Of a stretch of 64,000 bases of DNA, positions 1 to 8,869 are shown piece after piece. The position numbers and the translations under genes are program-made. The notes under the pieces were generated by a model. The model saw only the letters and a program-made list of their open reading frames with translations, searched no databases and was not told the origin of the DNA. The DNA is from a virus, in IMG/VR virus record IMGVR_UViG_3300028073_000008, positions 105,156 to 169,155 of that record; one strand, 5' to 3'. The first letter of the stretch is position 1, and each line of letters begins with the position of its first letter.

Positions 1-2
1 AA

Positions 3-890
3 GAAGCCAAGCATTGGGAAGAACTTCCAGGCACCATGGGCGAACTTAAACCTGTAACTATTTTTCTCCGGGAGCGTATCGCAGATGCTATTGAACGCGG
101 TCGTGACGTCAAAGAACCCGAAGAAGAAAAGAAAGAAGTTTCTACTGCGCCTCAGCCTAGCATCCAAGATCGATTGCGTGAAGCTGCGTTTAAGATGACC
201 GAGGAAATCGAAGATGCTCACGAAAGCTTCTTGATGGATCCTGAAGGGTTTGACCCCAAGGCTATCAAGATCGTTAACCTACTCAAGGGCAAAGAGTGTA
301 AAGGTGCTCATGCTCGTGTGATCAAAGAAATCTATCAACGCCCGTTCGACGAAGTCGTTGAAGCTATGGCAGGCAAAGACGAGCAGCTGAAAGAAGGATA
401 TGCTTGGTTAGGCAAAAAGAATATCAAGAAGCTTCATGATTTTTACCAAGAGATCATCAGTGCTTGTGATATGCTACAGCAAGAAGGCAAAGTCAATCGC
501 AAGCCACGTGTCAAGAAGGCTGTGCCTAAGGACAAGTTGGTCGCTAAGATGAAGTACAAAAAGACTGACGACCAGCTCAAACTAGTGTCTATCAATCCTG
601 CGGATATCATTGGTAGTCAAGAAGTTTGGGTGTTCAACACCAAGACTCGCAAGTTGGGCAAATATGTAGCGGCAGCTTACAATGATCTGCGTGTCAAAGG
701 TACGACCATCATCGGGTTCGATGAGAACAAGAGCGTACAAAAAACTCTGCGTAAACCCGAAGAACAGTTGAAAGAGTTTAAGGCAGCAGGCAAGGTAGCA
801 CTGCGCAAGTTCTTGGAAGATATCAAGGCTGTGGACATCAAGCTCAACGGACGTATCAACGAAGACACTATCCTGCTTAAGGTAGCTTAA
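3..890 (+). CDS. Conserved phage protein of unknown function, 5' end outside window
   Basis: The frame is open from the window edge through an ATG at 36, which has no ribosome binding site, so the gene probably begins upstream. From the ATG it has 284 residues, is rich in Lys and Glu, and begins with charged, helical-looking sequence. The C-terminal third (AAYNDLRVKGTTI and following) looks globular. No enzyme motif is recognised. Its stop codon overlaps by four bases the stop of the convergent fibre gene on the other strand. A structural or DNA-associated role would be a guess. Confidence 0.8.
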   Translation, partial: EAKHWEELPGTMGELKPVTIFLRERIADAIERGRDVKEPEEEKKEVSTAPQPSIQDRLREAAFKMTEEIEDAHESFLMDPEGFDPKAIKIVNLLKGKECKGAHARVIKEIYQRPFDEVVEAMAGKDEQLKEGYAWLGKKNIKKLHDFYQEIISACDMLQQEGKVNRKPRVKKAVPKDKLVAKMKYKKTDDQLKLVSINPADIIGSQEVWVFNTKTRKLGKYVAAAYNDLRVKGTTIIGFDENKSVQKTLRKPEEQLKEFKAAGKVALRKFLEDIKAVDIKLNGRINEDTILLKVA

Positions 891-3800
891 ACTGCTGAAC
901 CAGCTATGGTGCCGTTGGCATTAAACACGGTAACCATAGCTGTACCACTAGTGGCTGCTAGAGTTATTGTACTAGCACTGACTTGACCTACAGCATTGGC
1001 TCCTACAAAACTTCCTGCCATCGCTACGTTGGCAAAACCAGAAGCAGTAGTGCTAGCTGTAATCGTGATAGCCTTAGTAGCTGCGTTAGTATTTCTTAGA
1101 TAGATCCTGACTTCTCTACCGGCTGTAAGATTACTGATATTGATAGTTCTTGCTGTACCAGATGCGCTCTGGACATAAGCATAGAAAGTCGTTGTCGAAG
1201 CATCAACCGTAGCATCGGCATCAGAAGTCGAACTAGAATTGCCATAAGTTGGTGAAACTAATGTTGGGTTTGATCCCAATACAACGTTGCCGGTACCTGT
1301 TGTTGACAACACACTGAGGGTGCCATCACCACCTGAAGTAGTTACGATACCATTCGAAGTCAAACTACCAAGTTTCTTGTTAGTTAGACTTTCTGATCCT
1401 GCTAGTGTGGCCAATGTACCCGTAGTTGGCAGTGTTACACTTGTAGATGCTGTAGTCGTTAAGGTAAGAGCAAAATTACCAGATGTAGTTAGATTATTGG
1501 CAATATCGATATTGCCAGCTAGTTTAACTGTTCGAGCAGCATTTACGACATCTAGTGTCAATGTCCTACCTGCGGTTAACGCTGTCGAACTAGTCGCAGC
1601 TATCGTTAGATCAAAAGCAGCACTAGTATCGCGTAAGGCAAACGTTCCTACATTCGTGATGCTAGTTGAAGTGCCGCTGATAGTAGGACTGGTTCCGAGA
1701 ACAACACTACCGCTACCTGTGGTTGCTGTTACACTTAATGTACCATCTCCGCCAGATGTAGTCACAATACCGTTTGAAGTTAGGCTTCCTAGTTTCTTGT
1801 TTGTAAGACTTTCAGATCCTGCTAGTGTGGCTAGGGTGCCAGTTGTAGGCAATGTGACGTTTGTAGTGTTTGTTGTTGTCAGTGTAAGAGCAAAGTTTCC
1901 ACTAGTTGTAAGAGCGTTAGCAGTTGTTAGGTTTCCGCCTAAATCAATATTGCCGTTTAATTTAACTGTGCGGTCGGCATTAATAACGTCAACTGTTAGA
2001 GAACGTCCTGCCGTTAACGCTGTAGAACTTGTAGGAATAACTGATAAGTCAAACGCAGCACTTGTATCTTTTACTTTTAGTGTAGTGAAACGACCTGCTG
2101 CCGCGGTCGTTACACCAATGCTCATATTATTGATTGTACCAGCTGTGGCAGGATTTACTGTCACAGTACCTGTGCCTGTGGGACTAAATGTCACATTTAA
2201 ATTTGCTGGACTTGCTGTCAATGCGTTATTAACAGTTGTTGTACCTGTAGCAGCACCGATGCTTACTGTAGTGGCTGCTCCAAAGGCATTAACTGTTGTC
2301 GCTGTGGTATTCAACAGATTAAACGAAGTTTGGTCTGTGGTTATATCACCACCTTTGACCTGTAGATCAAGGTCTACTACAAGATTGTTATTGATATTTG
2401 TCGTACCACTAGAATTTCCAATCTCTATAGTCGTTCCAACTGTAGCAAGATTAACTGTTGACGCTGCGCCAAAGGCATTGATCGTAGTAGCATCAGTGTT
2501 CAACAAATTGAATGTAAGTGCGTTAGTGGTTAGATCGCCACCTTTGATCTGTAGATCTTGGTTGATCACTACATCACTTCTAAATGTAGTTGTACCGCCA
2601 GCTGTTGAGAACGTCAATGTAGTGGCTGCGCCAAATGCCTGGACTGTTGTTGCTGTGCCATCGATTAAATTAAACGAAGTTTGGTTAGTGGTTATATCGC
2701 CACCTTTAACCTGTAGATCACCATTTATAACAACGTTGTCATTTTTGATCGTTAATGTTCCTGCTCCTCCCGACGCACCAATGTCAATCGTAGTAGCTGC
2801 GCCAAACAGGTTTCCAGTCACTGCATTAGTATTAAACACAGACACTGTGCCTGTCGATGTTGTCGTGATAGATGGCGATGAACCATTTAGATTCAATGAT
2901 GTAGCATTCGTTCCGGTAATTGTAGGATTGCCAATAGTCAGCGTTCCGCTGTTGGCTCCTATGTTAACTGCCGTAGCCGCTCCAAATAGATTACCGGTAA
3001 GAGCATTAGTATTGAATACTGAAGCAGTACCTGTGCTAGTAGTACTGACACTAGGATTTGCTCCGTTCATATTGAACGTGCTCAGGTTAGGAGTGGTCAG
3101 TGTAGGATTGTTGATATTGAAAGTGCCTGTTGCTGCTCCCATCGTTATGGTAGTAGCAGAACCACCTATATTCAATGTAGTAGCTGTAGTATTGATCAGA
3201 TTAAACGAAGTCTGATCGGTCTTTAATGTAGTAGCTCTTAGCTCTAAAGCACCTGTTCCGTTTAGATCTATAACTATATCATCATTGGAATTAGTACCTA
3301 TGATGTTATTTTCAAAAATCCTTAGACCATTAGTGTCAACACGACTGTTAAGATAGATAGTGCCGCCACTGCTGCCCAATGTCAGTGTCTGATTGTCAGT
3401 GTCGGTGGTCAACATGGTAACACCAGTTACAGGCGCAGGATTGAATGAAACTCTTATCCTATAACTAACATTGCCAGTATTGCCAGTCCAATCAATGATT
3501 ATCCTATAATTTACTGCTCCATTATAAACTTCTGAATATATGTTACTGATTTGATAACTTTGTAAAGCCACCACACCGCTGGCGCTGTCTAGATTTGACC
3601 AAATCAATGTGCTAGGATCTTGCCTTTGTAGTACGACAGATCCTGATACTATACTATCTAATACTTTATAAACAGCGGTATAATCTAGCATACCGTCACC
3701 GGCTGCTGTGAAGTTGATAGTAACAGTCCTAGCAGCCGACGAGCTTTGTGTTTCATCGGGACTGAGCAATAGTGGATTGCCAATGGTACCAGTACCTGTA

Positions 3801-4576
3801 ACGTTGTCACCAGCACTGATTGTGATACCAGATAGCCCGCCGTCGCTGCTTTCGATATCAGCGACTACTAAATTTTTTACATAAATGGTATTGCTGGTTA
3901 TGTTGCCTCTAGTAGTCACAGACTGTAGATTGTCAGTTTCTGTAACACCGAAACTTTCGAATTTTAATTCTTGTGGGCCGCCGCGTGTGATAGAAATACC
4001 ACGCACAGGAGTTATAGTGATGCTTTGATTAGCACCTGCTGTGCTGCTAAGGTTGATATCTGTAGTTGCTAAAGGAACAGTCATGCTGTATTCAGCAGAG
4101 TTAATGTTCACAGATCCTGTATCTTGATCGATACCGTTGACAAACATACCAGCACCTAAAGTTATGTTTAGGCTGTCTCTGACACTTTTGGCTTCCAGGG
4201 TAGATCCAACAACAGGCAGTGTAGGATGGAAAAATCTCACAGTCCTAAAGGTGTCTATATAGGCTGTATCATAAGGAAAAGTATAATCAGCTACTAGCAA
4301 ATGATTCGACCCAGATCCAACTGACAGCAGATCTATAGGAACGATTTCCCTAGCATTTTGCTCAGTGGTTGCCAGTTTAAATGTGTTGGCTGTGAGATAG
4401 ATAATGTAATACTTGTGTCCGTCTACTAATCCGCCTATACTGGTTCCGCCACCGTTATAATATATAACACCTTGATAATTATTGAATCCGTGGCTGTTCT
4501 TTGTAATTACGTCTGTACCAATGTTAACCGCTGTAGCAGGGTTAAACGTTATCGGGCTAGTTGAAATCGCTGGCAT
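887..4576 (-). CDS. Long repeat-rich tail fibre-like protein (1229 aa)
   Basis: This is a virion fibre type protein, low in Cys and charged residues and dominated by Thr, Gly, Asn and Ala. The middle carries repeats of the type LQVKGGDITT followed by FNL and AFGAAT, suggesting a trimeric beta-helical shaft. The C-terminal part has two copies of a roughly 140-residue unit containing TGTLATLAGSESLTNKK, a motif common in phage fibres. The C-terminus is probably the distal tip. It is the only large structural gene on the minus strand and diverges from another fibre gene at 4634. The receptor is unknown. A long ORF on the opposite strand here is a composition shadow. Confidence 0.85.
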   Translation of the reverse strand: MPAISTSPITFNPATAVNIGTDVITKNSHGFNNYQGVIYYNGGGTSIGGLVDGHKYYIIYLTANTFKLATTEQNAREIVPIDLLSVGSGSNHLLVADYTFPYDTAYIDTFRTVRFFHPTLPVVGSTLEAKSVRDSLNITLGAGMFVNGIDQDTGSVNINSAEYSMTVPLATTDINLSSTAGANQSITITPVRGISITRGGPQELKFESFGVTETDNLQSVTTRGNITSNTIYVKNLVVADIESSDGGLSGITISAGDNVTGTGTIGNPLLLSPDETQSSSAARTVTINFTAAGDGMLDYTAVYKVLDSIVSGSVVLQRQDPSTLIWSNLDSASGVVALQSYQISNIYSEVYNGAVNYRIIIDWTGNTGNVSYRIRVSFNPAPVTGVTMLTTDTDNQTLTLGSSGGTIYLNSRVDTNGLRIFENNIIGTNSNDDIVIDLNGTGALELRATTLKTDQTSFNLINTTATTLNIGGSATTITMGAATGTFNINNPTLTTPNLSTFNMNGANPSVSTTSTGTASVFNTNALTGNLFGAATAVNIGANSGTLTIGNPTITGTNATSLNLNGSSPSITTTSTGTVSVFNTNAVTGNLFGAATTIDIGASGGAGTLTIKNDNVVINGDLQVKGGDITTNQTSFNLIDGTATTVQAFGAATTLTFSTAGGTTTFRSDVVINQDLQIKGGDLTTNALTFNLLNTDATTINAFGAASTVNLATVGTTIEIGNSSGTTNINNNLVVDLDLQVKGGDITTDQTSFNLLNTTATTVNAFGAATTVSIGAATGTTTVNNALTASPANLNVTFSPTGTGTVTVNPATAGTINNMSIGVTTAAAGRFTTLKVKDTSAAFDLSVIPTSSTALTAGRSLTVDVINADRTVKLNGNIDLGGNLTTANALTTSGNFALTLTTTNTTNVTLPTTGTLATLAGSESLTNKKLGSLTSNGIVTTSGGDGTLSVTATTGSGSVVLGTSPTISGTSTSITNVGTFALRDTSAAFDLTIAATSSTALTAGRTLTLDVVNAARTVKLAGNIDIANNLTTSGNFALTLTTTASTSVTLPTTGTLATLAGSESLTNKKLGSLTSNGIVTTSGGDGTLSVLSTTGTGNVVLGSNPTLVSPTYGNSSSTSDADATVDASTTTFYAYVQSASGTARTINISNLTAGREVRIYLRNTNAATKAITITASTTASGFANVAMAGSFVGANAVGQVSASTITLAATSGTAMVTVFNANGTIAGSAV
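1261..2070 (-). repeat. Two tandem imperfect ~420-bp repeats inside the fibre gene
   Basis: Bases around 1321-1450 and 1741-1870 match closely with a 420-base offset. The offset grows by about 15 bases farther on, where one copy carries a five-residue insertion (TANAL). Synonymous differences are frequent, so the duplication is old or the copies are under protein-level selection. Confidence 0.75.
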
Positions 4577-4596
4577 TATCCTGTCCTTTTACCAAG

Positions 4597-4605
4597 TATT
4601 TATTG
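4597..4605 (-). promoter_or_regulatory. Late-promoter-like motif for the minus-strand fibre gene
   Basis: Read on the minus strand this is CAATAAATA, close to the T4 late consensus TATAAATA, about 20 bases upstream of the fibre start codon. It sits back to back with the plus-strand motif at 4618. Confidence 0.5.
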
Positions 4606-4617
4606 TTTTTGACAAAG

Positions 4618-4627
4618 GATAAATATT
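4618..4627 (+). promoter_or_regulatory. Late-promoter-like motif GATAAATATT
   Basis: GATAAATATT ends seven bases before the ATG at 4634. A GATAAATA core recurs before many transcription units in this window. No Shine-Dalgarno sequence lies between it and the start, so the mRNA would have almost no leader. Confidence 0.55.
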
Positions 4628-4633
4628 CGTACT

Positions 4634-6076
4634 ATGGAACAAACCAACATTGATCAAATACTCGGTGGCTTGGCTGATGAGCTAAAAGCCATTTCTGCTG
4701 CTAACAAAGTCACTGCGCCCGGAGAAATACTAGCTGTTATTGAACAGAATCTAGCTAGTCTTTTCAGGAATGTACCCTACGGTTCATTGAGCGGAGACCA
4801 CATAGAAGGCGGAAAAATCAAAAATTTCAGCAGCTCTGGTATAAGAGATTCTGCTACAAAAACTGTTCTGACTATCGACGACACAGGAATCAAAACTAGA
4901 AATGCCAGCATCGACAACGTTGATTCCAATCTAAATGTATCTAAAACATTGACTGCCAACGAGCTAGTAGTAGTCAACGATCTCACAGTATCAGGCATTT
5001 TAAGAGCCAATTTAGAAGTAGACTACAAAAAAATACTCAATCAGATTCCGCAAAGAGCCTTTACAGGCGATATGATCGCAGGCGGTACTATAAGAAACTT
5101 TGCTAGTACCGGTATACGAGATGTAGCTACTAGTCCAAAGATCGTAGTCCAAGATGATGCTGTAGCGATAGAAGCACTCAAGACTCCTTTAATCAAAGGC
5201 GATGTCGCTGTAGAAAACTCACTCACAGTCAAAGATGCCAGGATTACTGGCACACTTACTGCTGAAGTAATTACTGTAAAAGAATTAAGAACTGATATCA
5301 GGATTGAAAGATCTACACCATTAGAATTCGTAGAGACAGCAGACAGTCCTATCATAGGAAAAGGGCTAGTTTGGAAAAGCGGTAAGAGTCCTAAACAACT
5401 GATATTAAAAGATCAAGAAACTATTTGGTCTTCACAAAATATAGATCTAGCACAAGAACGTTCTTACATGATAGACAGTGTGTCTGTGCTGAGTGTAAAA
5501 GAACTTGGGCCCACAGTTTCCAAGAGCAGACTCAAAGAAGTCGGCAATCTTAATAAACTAACAGTGTTGGGAGATGTAAACTTCAATGATGTATTCGTTT
5601 ACAATTCTGTCAGCGATAGGATTGGTATAGGCATAGAACAAGGACACAGCAAGCTATCTGTATTCGAGCATAATGTAGAAATCATGGTAGGCACTAAAGA
5701 TCAAAGCAAGGCTGTGATCGGAACTTTTGCCAGCAATGAATTACATCTAGTCACAGATGATACTTCAAGGATCGTGATTGACGGCTCTGGTAATACCACA
5801 GTGGGCGATGCCAATAATCCAAAACAGGTCAAGATATTTGGCAAGGTTAGTATAGGTATCAAGAATCCAGATCCTTCAGTTTCACTACATGTCGACGGAC
5901 CTATCAGGATCGCAGATCGACTACAGTCATATGGTTCAGCAGCACCTATCTATGGTACTTACAAGAAAGGTGATATTGTTTGGAATTCAGAACCTGCTAT
6001 CAATCAACCCATAGGTTGGGTATGTGTAGCAGACGGTAGCCCTGGTATCTGGGCCAAGTTTGGTATGATCGGATAA
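4634..6076 (+). CDS. Fibre or baseplate-type structural protein (480 aa)
   Basis: The protein has two copies of a module containing GDxIxGGxIxNFxSxGIRD (near residues 56-75 and 145-164), each followed by repeats typical of fibre shafts (TLTANELVVVNDLTVSG, LTVKDARITGTLTAE). The C-terminal end (GYGTYKKGDIVWNSEP-like) resembles the closing domain of fibre proteins that precede a chaperone or tip domain. It directly abuts a small enzyme gene downstream. The role as a virion fibre is inferred from composition and repeats; no receptor-binding domain is recognised. Confidence 0.8.
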   Translation: MEQTNIDQILGGLADELKAISAANKVTAPGEILAVIEQNLASLFRNVPYGSLSGDHIEGGKIKNFSSSGIRDSATKTVLTIDDTGIKTRNASIDNVDSNLNVSKTLTANELVVVNDLTVSGILRANLEVDYKKILNQIPQRAFTGDMIAGGTIRNFASTGIRDVATSPKIVVQDDAVAIEALKTPLIKGDVAVENSLTVKDARITGTLTAEVITVKELRTDIRIERSTPLEFVETADSPIIGKGLVWKSGKSPKQLILKDQETIWSSQNIDLAQERSYMIDSVSVLSVKELGPTVSKSRLKEVGNLNKLTVLGDVNFNDVFVYNSVSDRIGIGIEQGHSKLSVFEHNVEIMVGTKDQSKAVIGTFASNELHLVTDDTSRIVIDGSGNTTVGDANNPKQVKIFGKVSIGIKNPDPSVSLHVDGPIRIADRLQSYGSAAPIYGTYKKGDIVWNSEPAINQPIGWVCVADGSPGIWAKFGMIG

Positions 6077-6078
6077 AG

Positions 6079-6669
6079 ATGCCAGTCCTAGCGATAGGAA
6101 ACGGTGAAAGCCGAACAAACATAGATCTAACACCGTATACTAAAAAATATCTCACAGTAGGTTGTAATGCTCTGATCAGAGACTACGATGTCGATCATCT
6201 GGTCTGTGTAGATCGAAGAATGGTCACGGAAGCAGTAGCATTAAACAAACAATGTCGCATCTATACTAGACCAGATTGGATCGATCAATTTCAATCATAT
6301 CCCCAAGTAACTACGGTACCCAAATTGCCTTATAAAGGTGATCAAAGAGCAGACGAGCCATTCCAATGGGGTAGTGGACCTTATGCTATATTGCTAGCTG
6401 CCAATCTATGTACAGACACAGTATACATGATGTCTTTTGATCTATATGGAAAAGTAGACAAGGTCAACAACGTGTACAAAGGTACATCCAATTATGTCAA
6501 AGACGATTCTCATGCTATAGATCCTAGTTATTGGATACATCAAACCAAAAAAGTATTCGAAAGTTTTCCAGAGTTAACATTTGTGATAGTCAACGATGAT
6601 GATTGGCCTAATCCATTAGAATGGCGACTGCCCAATGTGGAACTAATCAGTTTTAAAGATTTCTCTTGA
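6079..6669 (+). CDS. Phage protein with glycosyltransferase/DUF115-like N-terminus
   Basis: A 196-residue protein opening with LAIGNGESR and then TVGCNAL and HLVCVDRR. This arrangement, a glycine-rich loop followed by a CN motif, resembles sialyltransferase-like or MptE/DUF115 Rossmann proteins that bind nucleotide sugars. The WGSGPYAILLAANL helix is also typical. It follows the fibre gene by two bases and precedes QueD and two sugar-type enzymes. The enzyme class is an inference; the substrate is unknown. Confidence 0.55.
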   Translation: MPVLAIGNGESRTNIDLTPYTKKYLTVGCNALIRDYDVDHLVCVDRRMVTEAVALNKQCRIYTRPDWIDQFQSYPQVTTVPKLPYKGDQRADEPFQWGSGPYAILLAANLCTDTVYMMSFDLYGKVDKVNNVYKGTSNYVKDDSHAIDPSYWIHQTKKVFESFPELTFVIVNDDDWPNPLEWRLPNVELISFKDFS

Positions 6670-6675
6670 CCATGT

Positions 6676-6683
6676 TATAAATA
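6676..6683 (+). promoter_or_regulatory. Perfect late-promoter motif TATAAATA
   Basis: TATAAATA matches the T4 late promoter consensus exactly, about 100 bases upstream of queD. Transcription would be expected to begin near 6689, at the left edge of an inverted repeat. Confidence 0.6.
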
Positions 6684-6687
6684 TCCT

Positions 6688-6783
6688 GTAACATTATTAA
6701 ATGTTACGAGGACTAAGACGCTCACCCCTCTTTAAATACTCTGCGTGTCATCAAACTTGCTCATTTGTTACAGGAGACTAGAG
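6688..6783 (+). promoter_or_regulatory. Structured leader of queD with a perfect 8-bp hairpin
   Basis: GTAACATT (6688-6695) and AATGTTAC (6700-6707) form a perfect hairpin with an ATTA loop. A second TGTTAC at 6766-6771 lies directly before the Shine-Dalgarno AGGAG and could pair with the same GTAACA, giving two mutually exclusive structures. GAGG (6708) can also pair with CCTC (6727). Whether this leader senses anything is unknown. Confidence 0.45.
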
Positions 6784-7323
6784 ATGGCAAAATATTACTC
6801 AACAAAAACTTACGGCAATGACAGAGGGCTGTCATGCTGTTTTAGACAATGGCGTTCAACACATAGCCATTGTTCACTATTACACGGTTACTCTATCGGA
6901 ATCAAACTGATTTTTGAAAGTGAAACCCTAGATGATCGCAATTGGGTCATGGACTTTGGAGGTCTAAAGGCATTCAAAGAATGGTCAGAATTTATGTTTG
7001 ATCATACCTTGGTAGTCGCCCATGATGATCCTCATCTTGAAAAATTTCAAACGCTAGCAGAATTGGGTTTGAATGATGTAGGAGGGATCTGCGATCTACG
7101 TGTAGTCGACGGAGTCGGTTGTGAAAAGTTTGCCGAATTGGCATACAAAACAATGGACGATATCTTGAAAACGTTCCAAGCAGGTAAAGTTTGGCGTTAC
7201 ACTGATCATAGAAACAATTACCTAAAAGCGTTCGAACCTCGCTATCCTGTAGGCAGCGGTGTGAGGATCAAGAGCGCAGAAGTATTCGAACACGCAGGTA
7301 ATTCCGCGATCTACGAAGGTTAA
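6784..7323 (+). CDS. queD: 6-carboxy-tetrahydropterin synthase-like protein (QueD)
   Basis: This is the second enzyme of 7-deazaguanine synthesis, converting dihydroneopterin triphosphate to 6-carboxy-tetrahydropterin. The T-fold signature is visible: CFRQWRSTHSHC followed by LLHGYSIGIKL, where canonical QueD has a Cys, three residues, then HGH. The second His of HGH is Tyr here, which I recall as a feature of a phage/proteobacterial subfamily rather than damage. VMDFGGLK, FDHTLVV and GVGCEKFAEL match the family. The ATG at 6784 is chosen because AGGAG precedes it; a longer frame from 6745 lacks a site. It should act with folE, queE and dpdA elsewhere in the window. Confidence 0.85.
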   Translation: MAKYYSTKTYGNDRGLSCCFRQWRSTHSHCSLLHGYSIGIKLIFESETLDDRNWVMDFGGLKAFKEWSEFMFDHTLVVAHDDPHLEKFQTLAELGLNDVGGICDLRVVDGVGCEKFAELAYKTMDDILKTFQAGKVWRYTDHRNNYLKAFEPRYPVGSGVRIKSAEVFEHAGNSAIYEG

Positions 7324-7325
7324 TC

Positions 7326-8024
7326 ATGCTCAATGTGATCTGTTTAAAACACGGAACCAAGTACAGTTCCGATTATGTAAACAGATTGTATAACATGATC
7401 GAGAGGCATCTAACGGTGCCTCATCGTTTTGTCTGCTTCACAGACGATCCTTCAAATCTAAACACAGCTATCGAAATACGTATGCTGCCAGACAATCACC
7501 TACAAGGTTGGTGGTGGAAACCATATGTATTCAAAAAAGATCATTTTCCAGAAGGAGATACTTGCTTCTTTATAGATCTAGATATGGTCATTGTACGAAA
7601 CATCGATCATTTGATTTCCTATAGGTCAGGAGATTTTGTAGGACTGAGAGACCCTGGTCGTGTGTTTAGGAGAGATTATCAAAAATTAGGCAGCGCAGTC
7701 ATGCGTTGGCCAGCAGGAAAATTTTCTAATATATGGGATGATTTTGTAGTCAAATTTGAAACTATCTGCGCTAGACTACACGGAGATCAAGATTGGATAT
7801 ATGATCTACACAAAAATAACATTTACTTCTATCCAGACGAATGGATCAAAAGTTATAAATGGGAAGTACGAACTAGGGATGAAATTTTAGGCTTCGGTAA
7901 GAATTCAAAATTTAAATTCGTATCTAATCCCAAAGTTTTAAAAGAAACTGCTGTGTTGGCCTTCCACGGGTATCCTATGGTACACGAAGTTCAAGATCCT
8001 ATTATCGTAGACAATTGGAGATAG
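7326..8024 (+). CDS. Glycosyltransferase (GT-A, family 8-like)
   Basis: A 232-residue protein with CFFIDLDMVIVRNID, whose DLD is the metal-binding DxD of GT-A glycosyltransferases. It begins LNVICLKHGTKYSSDYVNRLYNMI, typical of phage and capsule enzymes that act with a nucleotide-sugar donor. The WWWKPY motif and a C-terminal HG (AFHGYPMVHEV) fit the family. AAGG precedes the ATG. Its 3' end overlaps the convergent minus-strand gene by 34 bases. The acceptor could be DNA, virion protein or host glycan. Confidence 0.75.
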   Translation: MLNVICLKHGTKYSSDYVNRLYNMIERHLTVPHRFVCFTDDPSNLNTAIEIRMLPDNHLQGWWWKPYVFKKDHFPEGDTCFFIDLDMVIVRNIDHLISYRSGDFVGLRDPGRVFRRDYQKLGSAVMRWPAGKFSNIWDDFVVKFETICARLHGDQDWIYDLHKNNIYFYPDEWIKSYKWEVRTRDEILGFGKNSKFKFVSNPKVLKETAVLAFHGYPMVHEVQDPIIVDNWR

Positions 8025-8824
8025 GGCGAAAGCAGGCTCTGAGGAATGCCTTCTCTCATTTCATCTTCAGTCCATTCACACCAACAAATATCATTAGCCC
8101 ATTGTTCTCTATCCAATCTTGGTAGATTTTCGATCAAAGAAATATCAGTAGCAGAAACAGGTGCTGCCAAACTGCTTCTATCTACTATAGCCGGAACTCC
8201 TGCTATAACAGATTCGATACCAGGATTGCTATTATGGTTAATAACACAATAGGCATCCAGAAGTTCTTGTTGGAAAGGTTTAGAATCGTCAACTTCCACT
8301 CCACTAACCGCAAACTTAAATCTAGGATGTTGGCGCAACACTATATTCCTGTCTGTATACTTTCGAACTTCTTCTATTATATTTTTGGTCCAGGTAATAG
8401 GATCAGGCTGACCTGCCCACTGTTGGCTGTGTGCGTGTTGAGAACATATGATTATCTTTCCGTCATTGTTCTTCCAAGGCTGTAGTTCTATTCCTAATTT
8501 CTTTCTACGTGTCGAATCTTTTGGACCTTGTACAAAATAGTGTCCTGCGTTTATGCCGTTGACTCCTATCTTCCAAGTGATATCTCTTTTCAGTCCGCCG
8601 ATTTCCAAAACTACTACCGGCTTGTTTTGGGCTCTATATGAATCAAAAACAGCTTTGTTGAATCTCATACGACCATACCAAAGCACACTCCAGATAACGG
8701 CTACGTCACCGTCTCCGGAATTATAAACGACTTCGTGTCGAAATTTTTTCAAACCTCGAGCAAAGGATTCGAATATGGGCGGACTATTCATGGCCCCGAA
8801 ATTGGTGTAGAGATCAAATTTCAT
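7991..8824 (-). CDS. Putative GT-B-like or capsule-synthesis-like protein
   Basis: A 277-residue minus-strand gene. It has an N-terminal Rossmann-like half and a C-terminal half with KIIICSQHAHSQQW, IVLRQHPR and NHNSNPGIESVIAGVPAIV. The last pattern (a loop, then GIESVIAGVP) is typical of GT-B folds, in which a Glu binds the sugar nucleotide, as in capsule-polysaccharide and CDP-glycerol enzymes. It is convergent with the GT-A gene. The start at 8824 lacks a Shine-Dalgarno sequence and lies about 45 bases from the divergent gene at 8870. Confidence 0.7.
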   Translation of the reverse strand: MKFDLYTNFGAMNSPPIFESFARGLKKFRHEVVYNSGDGDVAVIWSVLWYGRMRFNKAVFDSYRAQNKPVVVLEIGGLKRDITWKIGVNGINAGHYFVQGPKDSTRRKKLGIELQPWKNNDGKIIICSQHAHSQQWAGQPDPITWTKNIIEEVRKYTDRNIVLRQHPRFKFAVSGVEVDDSKPFQQELLDAYCVINHNSNPGIESVIAGVPAIVDRSSLAAPVSATDISLIENLPRLDREQWANDICWCEWTEDEMREGIPQSLLSPYLQLSTIIGS

Positions 8825-8834
8825 ACTGTATATA

Positions 8835-8863
8835 TTGACTTATAGCTCTGTTGATAGTATAAT
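8835..8863 (+). promoter_or_regulatory. Strong sigma70-type promoter, leaderless geometry
   Basis: TTGACT (8835-8840), a 17-base spacer and TATAAT (8858-8863). The ATG of the next gene starts seven bases after the -10 box, where transcription should begin. ATAGT (8854-8858) can also pair with ACTAT (8867-8871) over the start codon. Confidence 0.7.
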
Positions 8864-8869
8864 AAGACT

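Noticed and set aside
1287-3215. A 642-residue plus-strand ORF opposite the fibre gene
   Set aside because: It is Val/Pro-rich low-complexity sequence produced by reading Thr/Asn/Gly-rich repeats backwards. It has no ribosome binding site or family resemblance, while the minus-strand frame is a clear fibre.
6708-6750. Possible preQ1 riboswitch before queD
   Set aside because: GAGG/CCTC could form a P1-like stem, but the A-rich tail and the conserved loop residues of preQ1-I elements are not present.
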